Notes under the pieces: model-generated
Told to the model about the DNA's origin: nothing
Databases searched by the model: none
Seen by the model: only the letters and a program-made list of their open reading frames with translations
DNA from: Gimesia aquarii
GTDB lineage: Bacteria > Planctomycetota > Planctomycetia > Planctomycetales > Planctomycetaceae
Direction: 5' to 3'
Assembly (NCBI RefSeq): GCF_007748195.1
Contig: NZ_CP037920.1
Coordinates: 5,547,800-5,611,799 of the forward strand
DNA: 64,000 nucleotides
Position numbers and translations under genes: made by a program
Shown: positions 8,835 through 18,357 of the stretch, piece after piece
Layout of the letters: the number at the start of each line of letters is the position of its first letter
How positions within the stretch are numbered: position 1 is the first letter of the stretch

Positions 8835-10454
8835 TTAATTTGAATTCTGACTTTTCTGTTTGCCCTCATTCGAAATGATCCTGGCACTTTGCAGGTGGTG
8901 AACGACTCTCCAAAGATGATAGCTGACTCTGATCAACCATCGATAAGCGTCTAACTGTCCTAATAGAGCCTCATATTCAACTCCTGCCTTCGTCGTTGAA
9001 GCAGTCAACTGACGACGCGTTACTTTTTGATTCTGATCCAGTTCCAGCCAAAACTGTTCTAACGACTGTTCTTCTAACATCGCGGAACGAATTTCAAATG
9101 ACTGCTGCGTTTGAGTTACCAGACAGGCCAACTGGTCTACAATGTCACTCAATTTCTTAACGTTTCGAGTGGCATCCAATCGTTCTCTTTCTATACACCG
9201 CCTCGTTAAACGTTGGATATGGTCGAGTGCCAACAATACTTCCTGGTAACAACGAAGCGTCTCCCGGTCAGATTCGGAGATGTTGATTCTCCGCATGTAG
9301 AGGGAAGTCGTTTCCAGTGTGTCTCGATATCGCTCTAACTCTTGACTAATCTGCGTGCGATCGACTTCAAATGACAGTATCGTTCGAAGCAGCTGTAAGA
9401 TACTTTGAAACACATCAGCCAGCGTAGAACGAGAGGCTTCAATCGCAACATTGGGATTTTGAATCAATGACTCTTCCAGGCGTTCTGTTTGATCATTGAC
9501 TGCTTGTGGAATGATGCGAGTAATCAGTCGGGAAAATTGTCCTATGAAGGGAATTAAAAAGAGAATCCCCACAAAATTAAACAGACTGTGAAAAGCCACC
9601 AGTGCAAATTCTGGTGAGGCATTACTCCCGGAATTAATATAGTGATTCCAGACCCAGATATAAACGGGTAACAAAAAATAAGCGACAATGGCTGTCACAA
9701 CGTTATAAAACACATGTGCCAGTCCCGTTCTTCTTGCGGCGACTGAACCTCCCAATGTCGCCATCAACGCTGTAAACGTCGTTCCCACATCAAAGCCAAT
9801 CACCATCGCGGATGCTTGGGGCAGAGAAATGGTGCCTGTACTGACGGCTGTCAAAGCCATCGCCACACCAGCACTGGAAGACTGAGTTACCAAAGTGATT
9901 CCCACGCCTATAAAAACCAATAGTAAACGACCCATCCATGTATCCGGGGGAAATGACTTTGGAGTTACACTATCTGTGAGTCCAGACATGCCTATTTGCA
10001 GGCTGTCTATTCCTACAAAAATCAAACCAAATCCAGCTAAGGCAAATCCGGCTGCTGCAATTCGTTTCCTGGCAAACAAATTCAGAATGACACCGACGAG
10101 TATCAGAGGAAACGCGACTAATCCCAATTTAAATTTAAAACCAAAGAGCGCAACAATCCAACCGGTAATTGTTGTTCCCAGATTCGCTCCCAAAACGATC
10201 CCCAGTGACTGAGACAATGTCAGCAATCCCGCCCCCGCAAAACCAACGGCAGTCACAGTCGTTGCACTGGACGACTGCAAAACAGCTGTCACAATGGCAC
10301 CTGTCGTGATGCCAGTCACGAGGCTCTTTGTAAATTTCGCAATCATGCGACGGATGGTGTCGCCAGCAAGCTCTTTCAGGCCACGCGTCAATATGACCAT
10401 GCCTAGTAAAAATAAGCCTAAGCCACCCACCGAATTAATGATCCCTGAATCCAT
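8835..10454 (-). CDS. Na+/phosphate cotransporter family protein with PhoU-like tail
   Basis: A 539-residue integral membrane protein. The first part of about 330 residues contains two inverted-repeat Na/Pi-cotransporter domains with QSSSATT (near residue 60) and QSSSAGVA (near 190), the signature QSSS motifs of the NptA/YjbB type. The last 200 residues are a helical cytoplasmic domain resembling PhoU, probably controlling transport. It should carry phosphate with sodium; direction (uptake or efflux) cannot be told. The frame opens with TTG at 10475, but ATG 10454 is preceded by GGAAGAG and was preferred. It stands alone, with a terminator downstream. Confidence 0.9.
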   Translation of the reverse strand: MDSGIINSVGGLGLFLLGMVILTRGLKELAGDTIRRMIAKFTKSLVTGITTGAIVTAVLQSSSATTVTAVGFAGAGLLTLSQSLGIVLGANLGTTITGWIVALFGFKFKLGLVAFPLILVGVILNLFARKRIAAAGFALAGFGLIFVGIDSLQIGMSGLTDSVTPKSFPPDTWMGRLLLVFIGVGITLVTQSSSAGVAMALTAVSTGTISLPQASAMVIGFDVGTTFTALMATLGGSVAARRTGLAHVFYNVVTAIVAYFLLPVYIWVWNHYINSGSNASPEFALVAFHSLFNFVGILFLIPFIGQFSRLITRIIPQAVNDQTERLEESLIQNPNVAIEASRSTLADVFQSILQLLRTILSFEVDRTQISQELERYRDTLETTSLYMRRINISESDRETLRCYQEVLLALDHIQRLTRRCIERERLDATRNVKKLSDIVDQLACLVTQTQQSFEIRSAMLEEQSLEQFWLELDQNQKVTRRQLTASTTKAGVEYEALLGQLDAYRWLIRVSYHLWRVVHHLQSARIISNEGKQKSQNSN

Positions 10455-10577
10455 TACTCTTCCGGCAGTATTCAATCTCTAGTTGGGAAATCAGATGATA
10501 TTACAATCTGACAATCAGCTTCATTCATTTTACCATAAAGTAAAATAGGATTCCTACTGTCAGAGAAAGAGATTGAA

Positions 10578-11381
10578 TTACCAGGCGGTCCAGCCACCAT
10601 CCACCAGAATATTTTGACCAGTTATATAGCTACTGGCATCACTGGCGAGAAAAACAGCTGCTCCCTTCAATTCCGATGGTTTCCCCATACGACCCATCGG
10701 GCTATGTTCACAAAGTCGTTCCGCTAAATGTGCCGGTGCTGCTTCAGAAGGAAAGGGCCCTGGACTCAGACAATTGACGCGCACCCGATCCTTGGCCCAA
10801 TAAACGCTTAAGTGACGGGTCTGATGAATGAGCCCTCCTTTCATCGTGTGATAGGCTACCGGGCTGGCATTACAGATCCCTTCATATGCTTCGGGATATG
10901 ATCCCACAACGCCATACATCGAACCAATCATAATCACACTGCCGTAAGCCTGACGTGCCACAATATGGTCCCGCAACTTACGTGCTAACAGAAAGTAGCC
11001 AGTCGCGTTCTTCAAATGACGGGAAAACTCCTCTCCGGTTACATCTCTCCAGTCAGCGCCAACCGGGTCATTTCCATTATTCACCAGCACATCAATCTGC
11101 CCTGCCTCCTTCAAAGCCGACTCAAAACCTTGATCAATGGACGCTTCTTCCATATGGTCGAGTTCAATGCCAATGTGGTTGAGTTTATGAGGATCTGGCA
11201 TTTGGTCGGCCGTTTGCTGTGCTCGGCTTCGATCACGACTACTGACAATCAAGCGAGCCCCCGCTTCAGCCAGACCACGGGCCATGGCACCTCCCAGGTA
11301 GCCACTGGCTCCAGAGATCAAAACAGTTTTCCCAGTGAGATCAAATAACTGCTGAATCGTTGGTTCGTCTGTCGAATTCAT
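10578..11381 (-). CDS. Short-chain dehydrogenase/reductase
   Basis: A 267-residue cytoplasmic NAD(P)-dependent oxidoreductase of the classical SDR family. Seen in order: nucleotide motif SGASGYLGGAMA near residue 20, VNNGND near 105, catalytic Ser in IGSMYG and YHTMK as the Tyr-x3-Lys pair, then the C-terminal GQNILVDGGWTAW. It resembles gluconate 5-dehydrogenase or 3-oxoacyl-ACP reductase; substrate unknown. It follows the Gfo/Idh gene by 21 bp and the two probably form an operon, suggesting sugar or sugar-acid metabolism. Confidence 0.9.
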   Translation of the reverse strand: MNSTDEPTIQQLFDLTGKTVLISGASGYLGGAMARGLAEAGARLIVSSRDRSRAQQTADQMPDPHKLNHIGIELDHMEEASIDQGFESALKEAGQIDVLVNNGNDPVGADWRDVTGEEFSRHLKNATGYFLLARKLRDHIVARQAYGSVIMIGSMYGVVGSYPEAYEGICNASPVAYHTMKGGLIHQTRHLSVYWAKDRVRVNCLSPGPFPSEAAPAHLAERLCEHSPMGRMGKPSELKGAAVFLASDASSYITGQNILVDGGWTAW

Positions 11382-11402
11382 CTGTACTTCTATGATTCCG
11401 TT

Positions 11403-12416
11403 TCAGGAGGAAATAAAATCTGCCGGTTCGATCCATGACCGTTTCTCGACCGAGTTCAATATGGAAAGGTTCACAGCCAGGGTCTGCACTCCGTCCTCAA
11501 AAGAGCATAATGGAGGGCATAAATCCTCCAGATAGTCTAAAAAAGCGTTCGCCTGTCTCTGGAAGAGTGTATCCCGTTCCAGAGTTTCATAAAAACCAAT
11601 CTGCCATTCAGATTCAGGTTCTGTAATCCAGCGATACCAGCTGTTTTGATATTCAAACCGTAACATGCCCCGCTCACAAACTACAGTAATCGCCGACTCA
11701 TTCGCTGGCTGATGTTGGTTCAAACTAAAATTCCCCAGGACACTTCCTTGTCGGGTGATGACATGAACTGTGTCTTCAACATCAACTCCTTCCAGTACTT
11801 GATGTGAAAAATCAGCTACCAAAGCATCCACTGGTCCCACCAGATACTCGCCCGCATTCATCGAATGCGTTAAGGCATCCTGAACCGCACCGCCCCCCAG
11901 TTCTCTGGATTTGTAATAAATATCGCGATAAGCCGGACGATATGTGGGAAAGTTTTGTCCTGAAACCACAATCAGTTGAACAGGTTTTCCAAACTTCCCG
12001 GAATCAAGGTCCGCTTTCATCGCGGCCAGAGCCGGATGCGCACGATAGACATAGGCGATTGCCGCTTTACGACGCGTCTCCTGTAAGAGTGCTTGTAGCT
12101 CGTCGATTCCCTCGAAGTTTGTACTCAAAGGTTTTTCAATGAAAAGATCCAGTCCGGCTTCAACGGCTTGCTTAGACATTGCGATATGCAAATGCGCGGG
12201 AGTCGCAATCACCACACAGTCATGTGGATCCGCCAAAGCCGAATCTACATCCGCATACTGCTTCTCAACCTGATACTGGTTGCCGATTTTTTGGCGTAGG
12301 TCTTCATTCAATTCACAGATAGATACGTCAGCACGCCCCGTCGATTGAAAACAGCGTAAATGCCGCTCGCCAATCGAACCAACACCCACAATCAGTAATT
12401 GTTTTCGATCTGCCAT
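11403..12416 (-). CDS. Gfo/Idh/MocA family oxidoreductase
   Basis: A 337-residue NAD(P)-dependent dehydrogenase. The N-terminal Rossmann fold has GVGSIGERHLRCF near residue 11, and the family EKP motif (FIEKPLST) is near residue 112; the C-terminal half is the alpha/beta substrate-binding domain. Members oxidise or reduce sugars, inositols and amino sugars. It is cytoplasmic (no signal peptide), precedes an SDR and follows a secreted propeller protein, which fits breakdown of an imported sugar. Confidence 0.9.
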   Translation of the reverse strand: MADRKQLLIVGVGSIGERHLRCFQSTGRADVSICELNEDLRQKIGNQYQVEKQYADVDSALADPHDCVVIATPAHLHIAMSKQAVEAGLDLFIEKPLSTNFEGIDELQALLQETRRKAAIAYVYRAHPALAAMKADLDSGKFGKPVQLIVVSGQNFPTYRPAYRDIYYKSRELGGGAVQDALTHSMNAGEYLVGPVDALVADFSHQVLEGVDVEDTVHVITRQGSVLGNFSLNQHQPANESAITVVCERGMLRFEYQNSWYRWITEPESEWQIGFYETLERDTLFQRQANAFLDYLEDLCPPLCSFEDGVQTLAVNLSILNSVEKRSWIEPADFISS

Positions 12417-12474
12417 AGCTTTCTTTTCTTTATGAGATCAATCAGAAACAAGGTTCCCGTGACCTTGAGACTAA

Positions 12475-12533
12475 TAAAAAAACTCCGGAAAAACCAGTCT
12501 GGGTAAACTATGTCTTCCCGGAGAATAATATCT
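12475..12533 (-). terminator. Intrinsic terminator after the secreted propeller-like gene
   Basis: On the minus strand CTCCGGGAA pairs with TTTCCGGAG across a long loop and is followed by seven T. It lies just after the stop at 12548, so the Gfo/Idh-SDR pair is likely transcribed separately or by readthrough. Confidence 0.7.
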
Positions 12534-12547
12534 GAAGTCATCTTCTG

Positions 12548-14020
12548 TCAGTCTGTGAACTGTAGAGAATACAAGTCAGCATCTTTCATGACAAACCGTA
12601 GTCGAATCGGTTTTCCACTGAGTGCCTTCAAATCATCGCCTCCCTTCCAAGTTACGATCCGATTGACTTCGTTTCCAATTTGTTCACGAGAATCAGCTAA
12701 TGTAAAGCCGGGGATTGGCTTTCCGTCTGCATCCTGAATTTCTACTTTGATACCACCCGCTGCGGAAGTGGAAAAGTTGATTGAAAGCTTAGATCCGTCA
12801 AAAATCAATGGTTTCGTTACGAGTTCCCCTCCTTTATAGTCGGCTCGTACGGAAGCAAACCCATCCAGTCGTAAAGAATAACGTCGTAAATGCGCAGTCG
12901 GCTGTGCATAATCCTGGTTGACATAAATCGACATTTCGCTGGGACCAGTCTGAACCACATTCAAAGCAGGATAGTTCGTTCTTGAAACCCAATTTTGAGC
13001 ACCGATACCACCCGTGATAAATCCGCTCAAGAATGTTCGTTGATACGTATTATCTCCGCGAGTCGTCATCAAAATCGCATCCGAAGTATCTTTAAAGTAC
13101 TTCGGATGAACTCCTACTTCTTTCGCTTGCGCGTCCGTTAATACCTGACGCCCTGGCATAAACCGCGCTGCGACGGCCAGATAGATATGAGGTGCTCGAA
13201 AATAGGGATGAGTCTGATTTGTATAAAGATGCTCGATGGGTGCTTTTTCATCGCGGTGAGTATAATTCATCAAAACAGGCTTGGACCAATGAATAAAATC
13301 ATCACTTTCAACTCTTGCAATGCGACGTATCCCATCTTTAAAGACACGAAAATAACTCAGATACTTCTTCTCCACAGGGGACCAGAATGCTACATTCTGC
13401 GAATCGAACATGTAGGGAAAAGGAACCATTTTTTTGGTAATCACAGCGCCTGCTGGATGCTGTTTCCAGTGAATTCCATCTGCCGAGGTAAAGGCCACCA
13501 GACCACTCGACATCGTTCCGCCGAGCGCCTTATACCGTTCCGCTTTAGGAACACCGGGACGTGTATCGAGAAAAGGTGAAAAGTTATGCGTCATCGGTGC
13601 CGCGTCGGCGAGAATGATGTTGTTCTTTTTGTGGCCCTGTTTTTCAAACAGCGCAAATTCTGGCTTCGTCCAGTTCTTACCATCTTTTGATTCGGCATAA
13701 CAATACACTTCACCCACATCACCATCGGCTCCGGCAGTCGGTCTTCCCCGGTAATAAGCTCGATAAATGTCACCATCTTTTATGATTGTGCAATATCCAC
13801 AAAACAAACCTTCCCAAGGGTTATCAAACTTTAACACCACACCTTCATCCACAGGATGATGCAATCGTAATTCAACCCCCTTCATTTTATCGATCAGATA
13901 ATCATCGACGAACAACTCGCGCTGACTTCCAATTTCAAGCGGCTTTGGTTCCCCCGCATAACTCTCTGGTAATGTCAGAATTGCCAGCAAAACGATCAGT
14001 ATCATCATCTGTTGCTTCAT
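12548..14020 (-). CDS. Secreted beta-propeller-like protein (glycosidase-like)
   Basis: A 490-residue protein with a cleavable signal peptide (residues 1-22, ending YAG). The body looks like the five-bladed propeller proteins found in planctomycetes (opening SQRELFVDDYLIDKM, later CYAESKDGKNWTKPEF and FTSADGIHWKQHP), which resemble GH32/GH43/sialidase folds. A C-terminal beta domain follows from about residue 385. No catalytic residues can be assigned with confidence. It is transcribed divergently from the GntR/LacI regulator, and a candidate operator lies between them. Confidence 0.75.
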   Translation of the reverse strand: MKQQMMILIVLLAILTLPESYAGEPKPLEIGSQRELFVDDYLIDKMKGVELRLHHPVDEGVVLKFDNPWEGLFCGYCTIIKDGDIYRAYYRGRPTAGADGDVGEVYCYAESKDGKNWTKPEFALFEKQGHKKNNIILADAAPMTHNFSPFLDTRPGVPKAERYKALGGTMSSGLVAFTSADGIHWKQHPAGAVITKKMVPFPYMFDSQNVAFWSPVEKKYLSYFRVFKDGIRRIARVESDDFIHWSKPVLMNYTHRDEKAPIEHLYTNQTHPYFRAPHIYLAVAARFMPGRQVLTDAQAKEVGVHPKYFKDTSDAILMTTRGDNTYQRTFLSGFITGGIGAQNWVSRTNYPALNVVQTGPSEMSIYVNQDYAQPTAHLRRYSLRLDGFASVRADYKGGELVTKPLIFDGSKLSINFSTSAAGGIKVEIQDADGKPIPGFTLADSREQIGNEVNRIVTWKGGDDLKALSGKPIRLRFVMKDADLYSLQFTD

Positions 14021-14138
14021 TTGATTCCCCCTATTATGAATTTAAGACATCTTGTACTTATTCAATGCAGTGTCAAACTGATTTTACAATTTTAACTGAA
14101 ATAACAACTTAATATTGATGATTGACAGCACATAAACA

Positions 14139-14163
14139 AGTTGTATCATATTTAAATACAAGT
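14139..14163. promoter_or_regulatory. Candidate operator for the GntR/LacI hybrid regulator
   Basis: Inverted half-sites AGTTGTAT and ATACAAGT (7 of 8 positions symmetric) separated by 9 bp, in the 193-bp divergent gap between the propeller gene and the regulator. Its location would allow control of both directions. Binding has not been shown. Confidence 0.5.
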
Positions 14164-14213
14164 AACGCTCCTGGGACCAAATTTCAACCCTATTTCATTA
14201 AAATCTATACTCC

Positions 14214-15380
14214 ATGACAACACGTGCTTCTGAACCAGAACAGACAGACTCCACACTTCCCGCAATCCAGTCCGGCAAACAGCGCCCGAAATATATGCAA
14301 TTAGTCGATCAATTGATCCAGAAGGTAACTCAAGGAGATGTTCGCCCAGGCGAGGCACTCCCTTCCGAACACCAATTGTGTGAAACCTATCAACTGGCGC
14401 GCACAACAGTTCGAAACGCGATGCAACTTTTAGAACAACAGGGTTGGATCACACGGATTCATGGGAAAGGTTCGTTTGTAAGCACGAAACCTCCGCTCCC
14501 GATTTCAAAGACCCTCGATATTTTTGCGTTCGTGCTCCCGGAAACTCGCACAGGATTTTATCCGTCACTCCAAAGGAGTTTTGAGCAAGCAGCAGCATTA
14601 ACACAAAATCAGGTTCTTGTCTGTTGTACCGAAAATAAAGTCGATGCACAGGGAAATACCATTTTGCAACTGATCGACAAACACGTTGCCGGTGTCGCCT
14701 TAGTCCCCGCGACAGTACTCGCAACACCCGCTTATCAAATTCGCCAACTGCAACAACATGGGATTCCTGTTGTCTTCTGCCATCGCGAAGTGAAAGGAGT
14801 TCAGGCCCCCCTGCTCTCAATCCCCTTTCGAGAAGTCGGACTTTTAGCAGGACAAACTCTACTCAAACATGGCCACGAGTCAGTAGCTCTCTTTTCTCCT
14901 CATCGTGCCACAGCCGCTATTGAATACGAAAGCGGGCTACGTGAAGCGCTGAGCTCACGAGGCACCAGCTGTCCTGAACCGTATATTTTTCATGGTCCCA
15001 GTTCCCAGCTACACCCTATCGATTATGAACAGGACTTGCTAGCGACATTGGAAGCAATGTTCAAACAACCAGATCCTCCCACAGCAATCTTTGCTACGTT
15101 TGATTCGTTGGCAGAATTAATCTATCTACTACTTGGTAAAATGGGTTTGCGAGTTCCCGATGATGTCTCGCTAATTGGCTTTGGTGGCACTGTTCGTCAT
15201 GGCGCCATTCAAAGCAGGCTGTCCTCCATTACAGTCGACGAAGTCGCCATTGGCCAGAAAGCAGCCGAACTGCTTACATTAATGAAAGAGGGAACACTAC
15301 CCATTGATTCTGCAGAAGTCTATTCGATGCCTATCAATATGAGCGAAGGACAAACACTGGGCCCCGCCCCTCAGAAGTAG
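14214..15380 (+). CDS. GntR-type helix-turn-helix fused to LacI-type sugar-binding domain
   Basis: A 388-residue transcription factor. Residues about 22-95 form a GntR winged helix (PKYMQLVDQLIQKVTQGDVR, LPSEHQLCETYQLARTTVRN, then GKGSFVS). From about residue 100 onward it is a periplasmic-binding-protein-like effector domain (VALVPATV, GHESVALFS, FDSLAELIYLLLGKMGLRVP and PDDVSLIGFGG) as in LacI, AraR and related hybrids. These regulators respond to sugars. Position between divergent secreted enzymes, with M14 and sialidase-like genes following on the same strand, suggests it controls this region. The ATG at 14214 has no strong ribosome site. Confidence 0.9.
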   Translation: MTTRASEPEQTDSTLPAIQSGKQRPKYMQLVDQLIQKVTQGDVRPGEALPSEHQLCETYQLARTTVRNAMQLLEQQGWITRIHGKGSFVSTKPPLPISKTLDIFAFVLPETRTGFYPSLQRSFEQAAALTQNQVLVCCTENKVDAQGNTILQLIDKHVAGVALVPATVLATPAYQIRQLQQHGIPVVFCHREVKGVQAPLLSIPFREVGLLAGQTLLKHGHESVALFSPHRATAAIEYESGLREALSSRGTSCPEPYIFHGPSSQLHPIDYEQDLLATLEAMFKQPDPPTAIFATFDSLAELIYLLLGKMGLRVPDDVSLIGFGGTVRHGAIQSRLSSITVDEVAIGQKAAELLTLMKEGTLPIDSAEVYSMPINMSEGQTLGPAPQK

Positions 15381-15437
15381 AGGTAAATCAAATAAATAAT
15401 TTTACCTGAACTCCTTATCAACATCAGGATACTCAAC

Positions 15438-17117
15438 ATGACTCCGAGACACTCAACTCTCCCTGTTTTCTCATATAGTAGGCAATTTCTCCTATTGCTG
15501 TTGGTTCTCTTAGTATTAATGGTGTTTTCCAATTCTACCCTTGCCGAAGAAAATGAAGCACTCAAACAAAAGCTGGCGAACCTCCCTCAACCCTGGCAGG
15601 AAAAACTGCATCGACTGACACTCAAAGAGTACACTGAGACACTGAAATACTGGGAAGAAACCTACCCCAAATGGGTACAAGTTGATCGCATTGGTGTCAC
15701 ACGAGAAGGAATTCCACTTTCACTTCTCAAAATCACAGATCAAAAAACGGAAGACAAACACAAACAGGTCTGTCTCATGACGGCCTTGCATGGTGGACCG
15801 GAACGCAGTGGGACAACTGCGGTGATGCACTATATCGAATGGCTACTCAGTAATGCCCCGGCTGCTCAGGAAACACGACAAAAACAACTATTGCTCATTA
15901 TTCCCATCATCAACCCTTATGCGTATTTTGAAACAGATCGTTTTGGCAACTCTCAAAAAATTGATCCCTACACGGGAGGCGGAACCAACAACTGGGATCT
16001 CAAAACATTCCAATTCAAACACCCTGAAAAATCTCCTGAAATTATGGCGGTCCTTTCTGTCATTGATGAATTTAAACCTGAAGTTCATGTCGACGTGCAT
16101 GGCACAGGATTGCAGGAATACAGCCCCGATCAATTGGGCTCCCGCGAACGGTATCGCGGGCAAACCATGTTTGAAGTAACTGGTTCCGCTTATTCGAATT
16201 TCACACTTCGTCCCTGGGATTGGCGCATCACAGAAACCATCAACAAGGTGGGTATGAAAGCCGGCTATGGTTATGATCGCTTCGAAGCGGATGCACAACG
16301 GTTGTTCTGGGGAAACCAGCTCACAGCGATGTCGAAAAAGCTCTGGCTAGGGCGCCCTATATTTTATACTGCTCATTACGGATATGCCCGGTATCACACT
16401 ATGATTATGGCATTTGAAGTGGGTTGGGAAAGTAGTGGGTTGGAGCGGTTAAAAGGCTTGATGAATATCGGCAATTCCAACTGGAATGGCGCTTATTTTC
16501 CCGGCTATCCGGTGAATCGAATGCAATCTTACATCGGGCATTTCGTCAGTGCCTGGGGTAAGACACCACAAGCACGCAGGCAAAGCCGCGTCGAACTTTG
16601 GCAAAAGCAACCGCGCCTCTCACAGGCAGTTCTCTATCCTCAAACTGCGGGAAGGGATACCTACATCATTGCAACCTCAGCAAAAAGTAGTGAGTTGTTA
16701 TCACCAGACATCAAACAATTCCTGGAAAACATTAAGCCGATCCCAACGATCAATCACAGCGCCCTCCAAGCCATTGTCGATGATGGACCGGAAATCAAAA
16801 TCGCAGTCAGCAAAGGTCAATCGGCTAAAGAGGAAACTCCCATTGAACATGGTATTGCGTTTCAATTACGCATTCCTTATCAAAATCCAGACTTAGTCGA
16901 TATTCGAGTGAACGGTCACGTATTGCAAAAGAGTGCGACTGATGGCTACGTCACCTGGTATGGGGACGGATTTACTCACGTACAAATCAATGTGCCTCCG
17001 AAAAAATCAAAAACCAATGACCTCTATATCATTACCTGTTTGTATCACCCTCAGGAAAAAAGGTCGTACGGTTGGAAACCGCCACAGGCAGTAATGGATC
17101 GACTAGAGAAAAAATAA
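15438..17117 (+). CDS. Exported M14-like zinc carboxypeptidase family protein
   Basis: A 559-residue protein with a signal peptide or signal anchor (hydrophobic block about residues 15-33). The N-terminal domain resembles M14 metallopeptidases: ALHGGPERSG near residue 117 supplies the first zinc His and a Glu, VHVDVHGTG near 217 the next His, and FEVGWESSG near 326 a possible general-base Glu. The first motif spaces His and Glu by three residues rather than the usual two. A C-terminal beta domain follows from about 455. It could act on peptides or on amide-linked cell-wall or glycan material. It lies 57 bp after the regulator and 55 bp before the sialidase-like gene, all on one strand. Confidence 0.75.
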   Translation: MTPRHSTLPVFSYSRQFLLLLLVLLVLMVFSNSTLAEENEALKQKLANLPQPWQEKLHRLTLKEYTETLKYWEETYPKWVQVDRIGVTREGIPLSLLKITDQKTEDKHKQVCLMTALHGGPERSGTTAVMHYIEWLLSNAPAAQETRQKQLLLIIPIINPYAYFETDRFGNSQKIDPYTGGGTNNWDLKTFQFKHPEKSPEIMAVLSVIDEFKPEVHVDVHGTGLQEYSPDQLGSRERYRGQTMFEVTGSAYSNFTLRPWDWRITETINKVGMKAGYGYDRFEADAQRLFWGNQLTAMSKKLWLGRPIFYTAHYGYARYHTMIMAFEVGWESSGLERLKGLMNIGNSNWNGAYFPGYPVNRMQSYIGHFVSAWGKTPQARRQSRVELWQKQPRLSQAVLYPQTAGRDTYIIATSAKSSELLSPDIKQFLENIKPIPTINHSALQAIVDDGPEIKIAVSKGQSAKEETPIEHGIAFQLRIPYQNPDLVDIRVNGHVLQKSATDGYVTWYGDGFTHVQINVPPKKSKTNDLYIITCLYHPQEKRSYGWKPPQAVMDRLEKK

Positions 17118-17172
17118 CGGATTCAAATGCTATTCAATCTGATTTAACGTCAATAACATTAAGGAACCCACC

Positions 17173-18177
17173 ATGAAAAAAGCCGCATCACTCATCGCAG
17201 TTTTGACTCTGATACTACACTCATCATCTCTATTGGAAGCTTCGAAGCCGGTTCAACTGAAACTGGAAAGCGTCGAAAAAATCTGGGACCAAGACCCGCA
17301 TAACGCTTTCACAGGACTTACCCGTTTTAAAGACCAATGGTTTTGTGTTTTCCGTACGGGAAAAGCCCATGTTTCTGCAGATGGTGCATTACAAGTACTC
17401 TCTTCAAAAGACGGCAAAAACTGGAAACCGGTCGCTCGCATCACCTCTGATACAGCCGACTTACGAGATGCTAAAATTAGCGTCACTCCCCAAGGACAAC
17501 TCATGTTAAGCGGTGCCGCCGCCTTGCATCAACCTGCTTCCATGAGACACCAATCGATGACCTGGTTTTCAGATGACGGAACACATTGGTCAAAGGGATA
17601 CAAAATCGGCGATCCCAACATGTGGCTCTGGGGTATGAAGTGGAATGATGGCAATGTTTACTCGATTGGATATCACACTGGAAAAAAAGGTCCGAAATTC
17701 ACGCGTCTCTATAAAAGCAGTGACGGAAAAAAATACGAAACGGTCGTCGATACATTAATCGATAAGGGGTACTCCAACGAAAGTTCTCTCGTCTTTACCA
17801 AAGATAAAACCTGTTATTGTCTGCTCCGACGAGACGGAAGTGGGAAAGGAGCCACGGGACTGCTGGGCATCTCAAAGCCACCTTATACAGATTGGCAATG
17901 GAAAGACCTGGGAGTGAAAATTGGTGGCCCGGAACTGTTTCAACTACCCGATGGTCGTTTTTTGGCAACGGTCCGACTTTATTCTCCTAAAGCGCATACA
18001 TCAATTTGTCAGATTGATGTTGAAAAAGGTACTCTCAAAGAACTACTCGAATTACCCAGTGGTGGTGATACCAGCTATGCCAACATGGTTCTACATGATG
18101 GTTTACTCAATGTCAGCTACTATTCCAGCCATGAAGGTAAAACGTCTATTTACTTTGCTAAACTCAGCTACAAATAA
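17173..18177 (+). CDS. Secreted sialidase-like (BNR-type) propeller protein
   Basis: A 334-residue protein with a signal peptide (about residues 1-23). Repeated segments such as LSSKDGKNWKPVARI, WFSDDGTHWSKGYKI and YKSSDGKKYETVV are BNR/Asp-box-like elements of six-bladed propellers in the exo-alpha-sialidase superfamily. The classical catalytic triad cannot be confirmed. It probably acts on, or binds, glycans outside the cytoplasm. A strong AGGA ribosome site precedes ATG, and the strong terminator at 18208 closes the transcript. Confidence 0.75.
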   Translation: MKKAASLIAVLTLILHSSSLLEASKPVQLKLESVEKIWDQDPHNAFTGLTRFKDQWFCVFRTGKAHVSADGALQVLSSKDGKNWKPVARITSDTADLRDAKISVTPQGQLMLSGAAALHQPASMRHQSMTWFSDDGTHWSKGYKIGDPNMWLWGMKWNDGNVYSIGYHTGKKGPKFTRLYKSSDGKKYETVVDTLIDKGYSNESSLVFTKDKTCYCLLRRDGSGKGATGLLGISKPPYTDWQWKDLGVKIGGPELFQLPDGRFLATVRLYSPKAHTSICQIDVEKGTLKELLELPSGGDTSYANMVLHDGLLNVSYYSSHEGKTSIYFAKLSYK

Positions 18178-18207
18178 ACTCAATTCACTGTCGTCTGGTC
18201 ATTTTAG

Positions 18208-18246
18208 AGGGATCTGCGAATTATGAATTCGTTGATCCCTTTTTTC
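18208..18246 (+). terminator. Intrinsic terminator after the regulator/M14/sialidase genes
   Basis: AGGGATC and CGAATT pair with AATTCG and GATCCCT across a short loop (two internal mismatches), followed by six T. This marks the end of the transcript that includes 14214-18177. Confidence 0.85.
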
Positions 18247-18357
18247 TCCCCATTAATATTCGCAATTTTAGAAAGCCTTGCCTGTGACTCGCTGAGGAGA
18301 TAAAACTAACAGTCCGATTTCAAATAAAGTGATCTCTGTTCGATTGTCAGGTATACG

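Noticed and set aside
10527..10546. ATTTTAC/GTAAAAT hairpin between the Na/Pi cotransporter and SDR genes
   Set aside because: All A/T except one pair per arm end and without a T tract; too weak to call a terminator.
14152..14406. Minus-strand frame overlapping the candidate operator and the start of the regulator
   Set aside because: Overlaps a convincing GntR domain in the opposite strand and lacks any motif.
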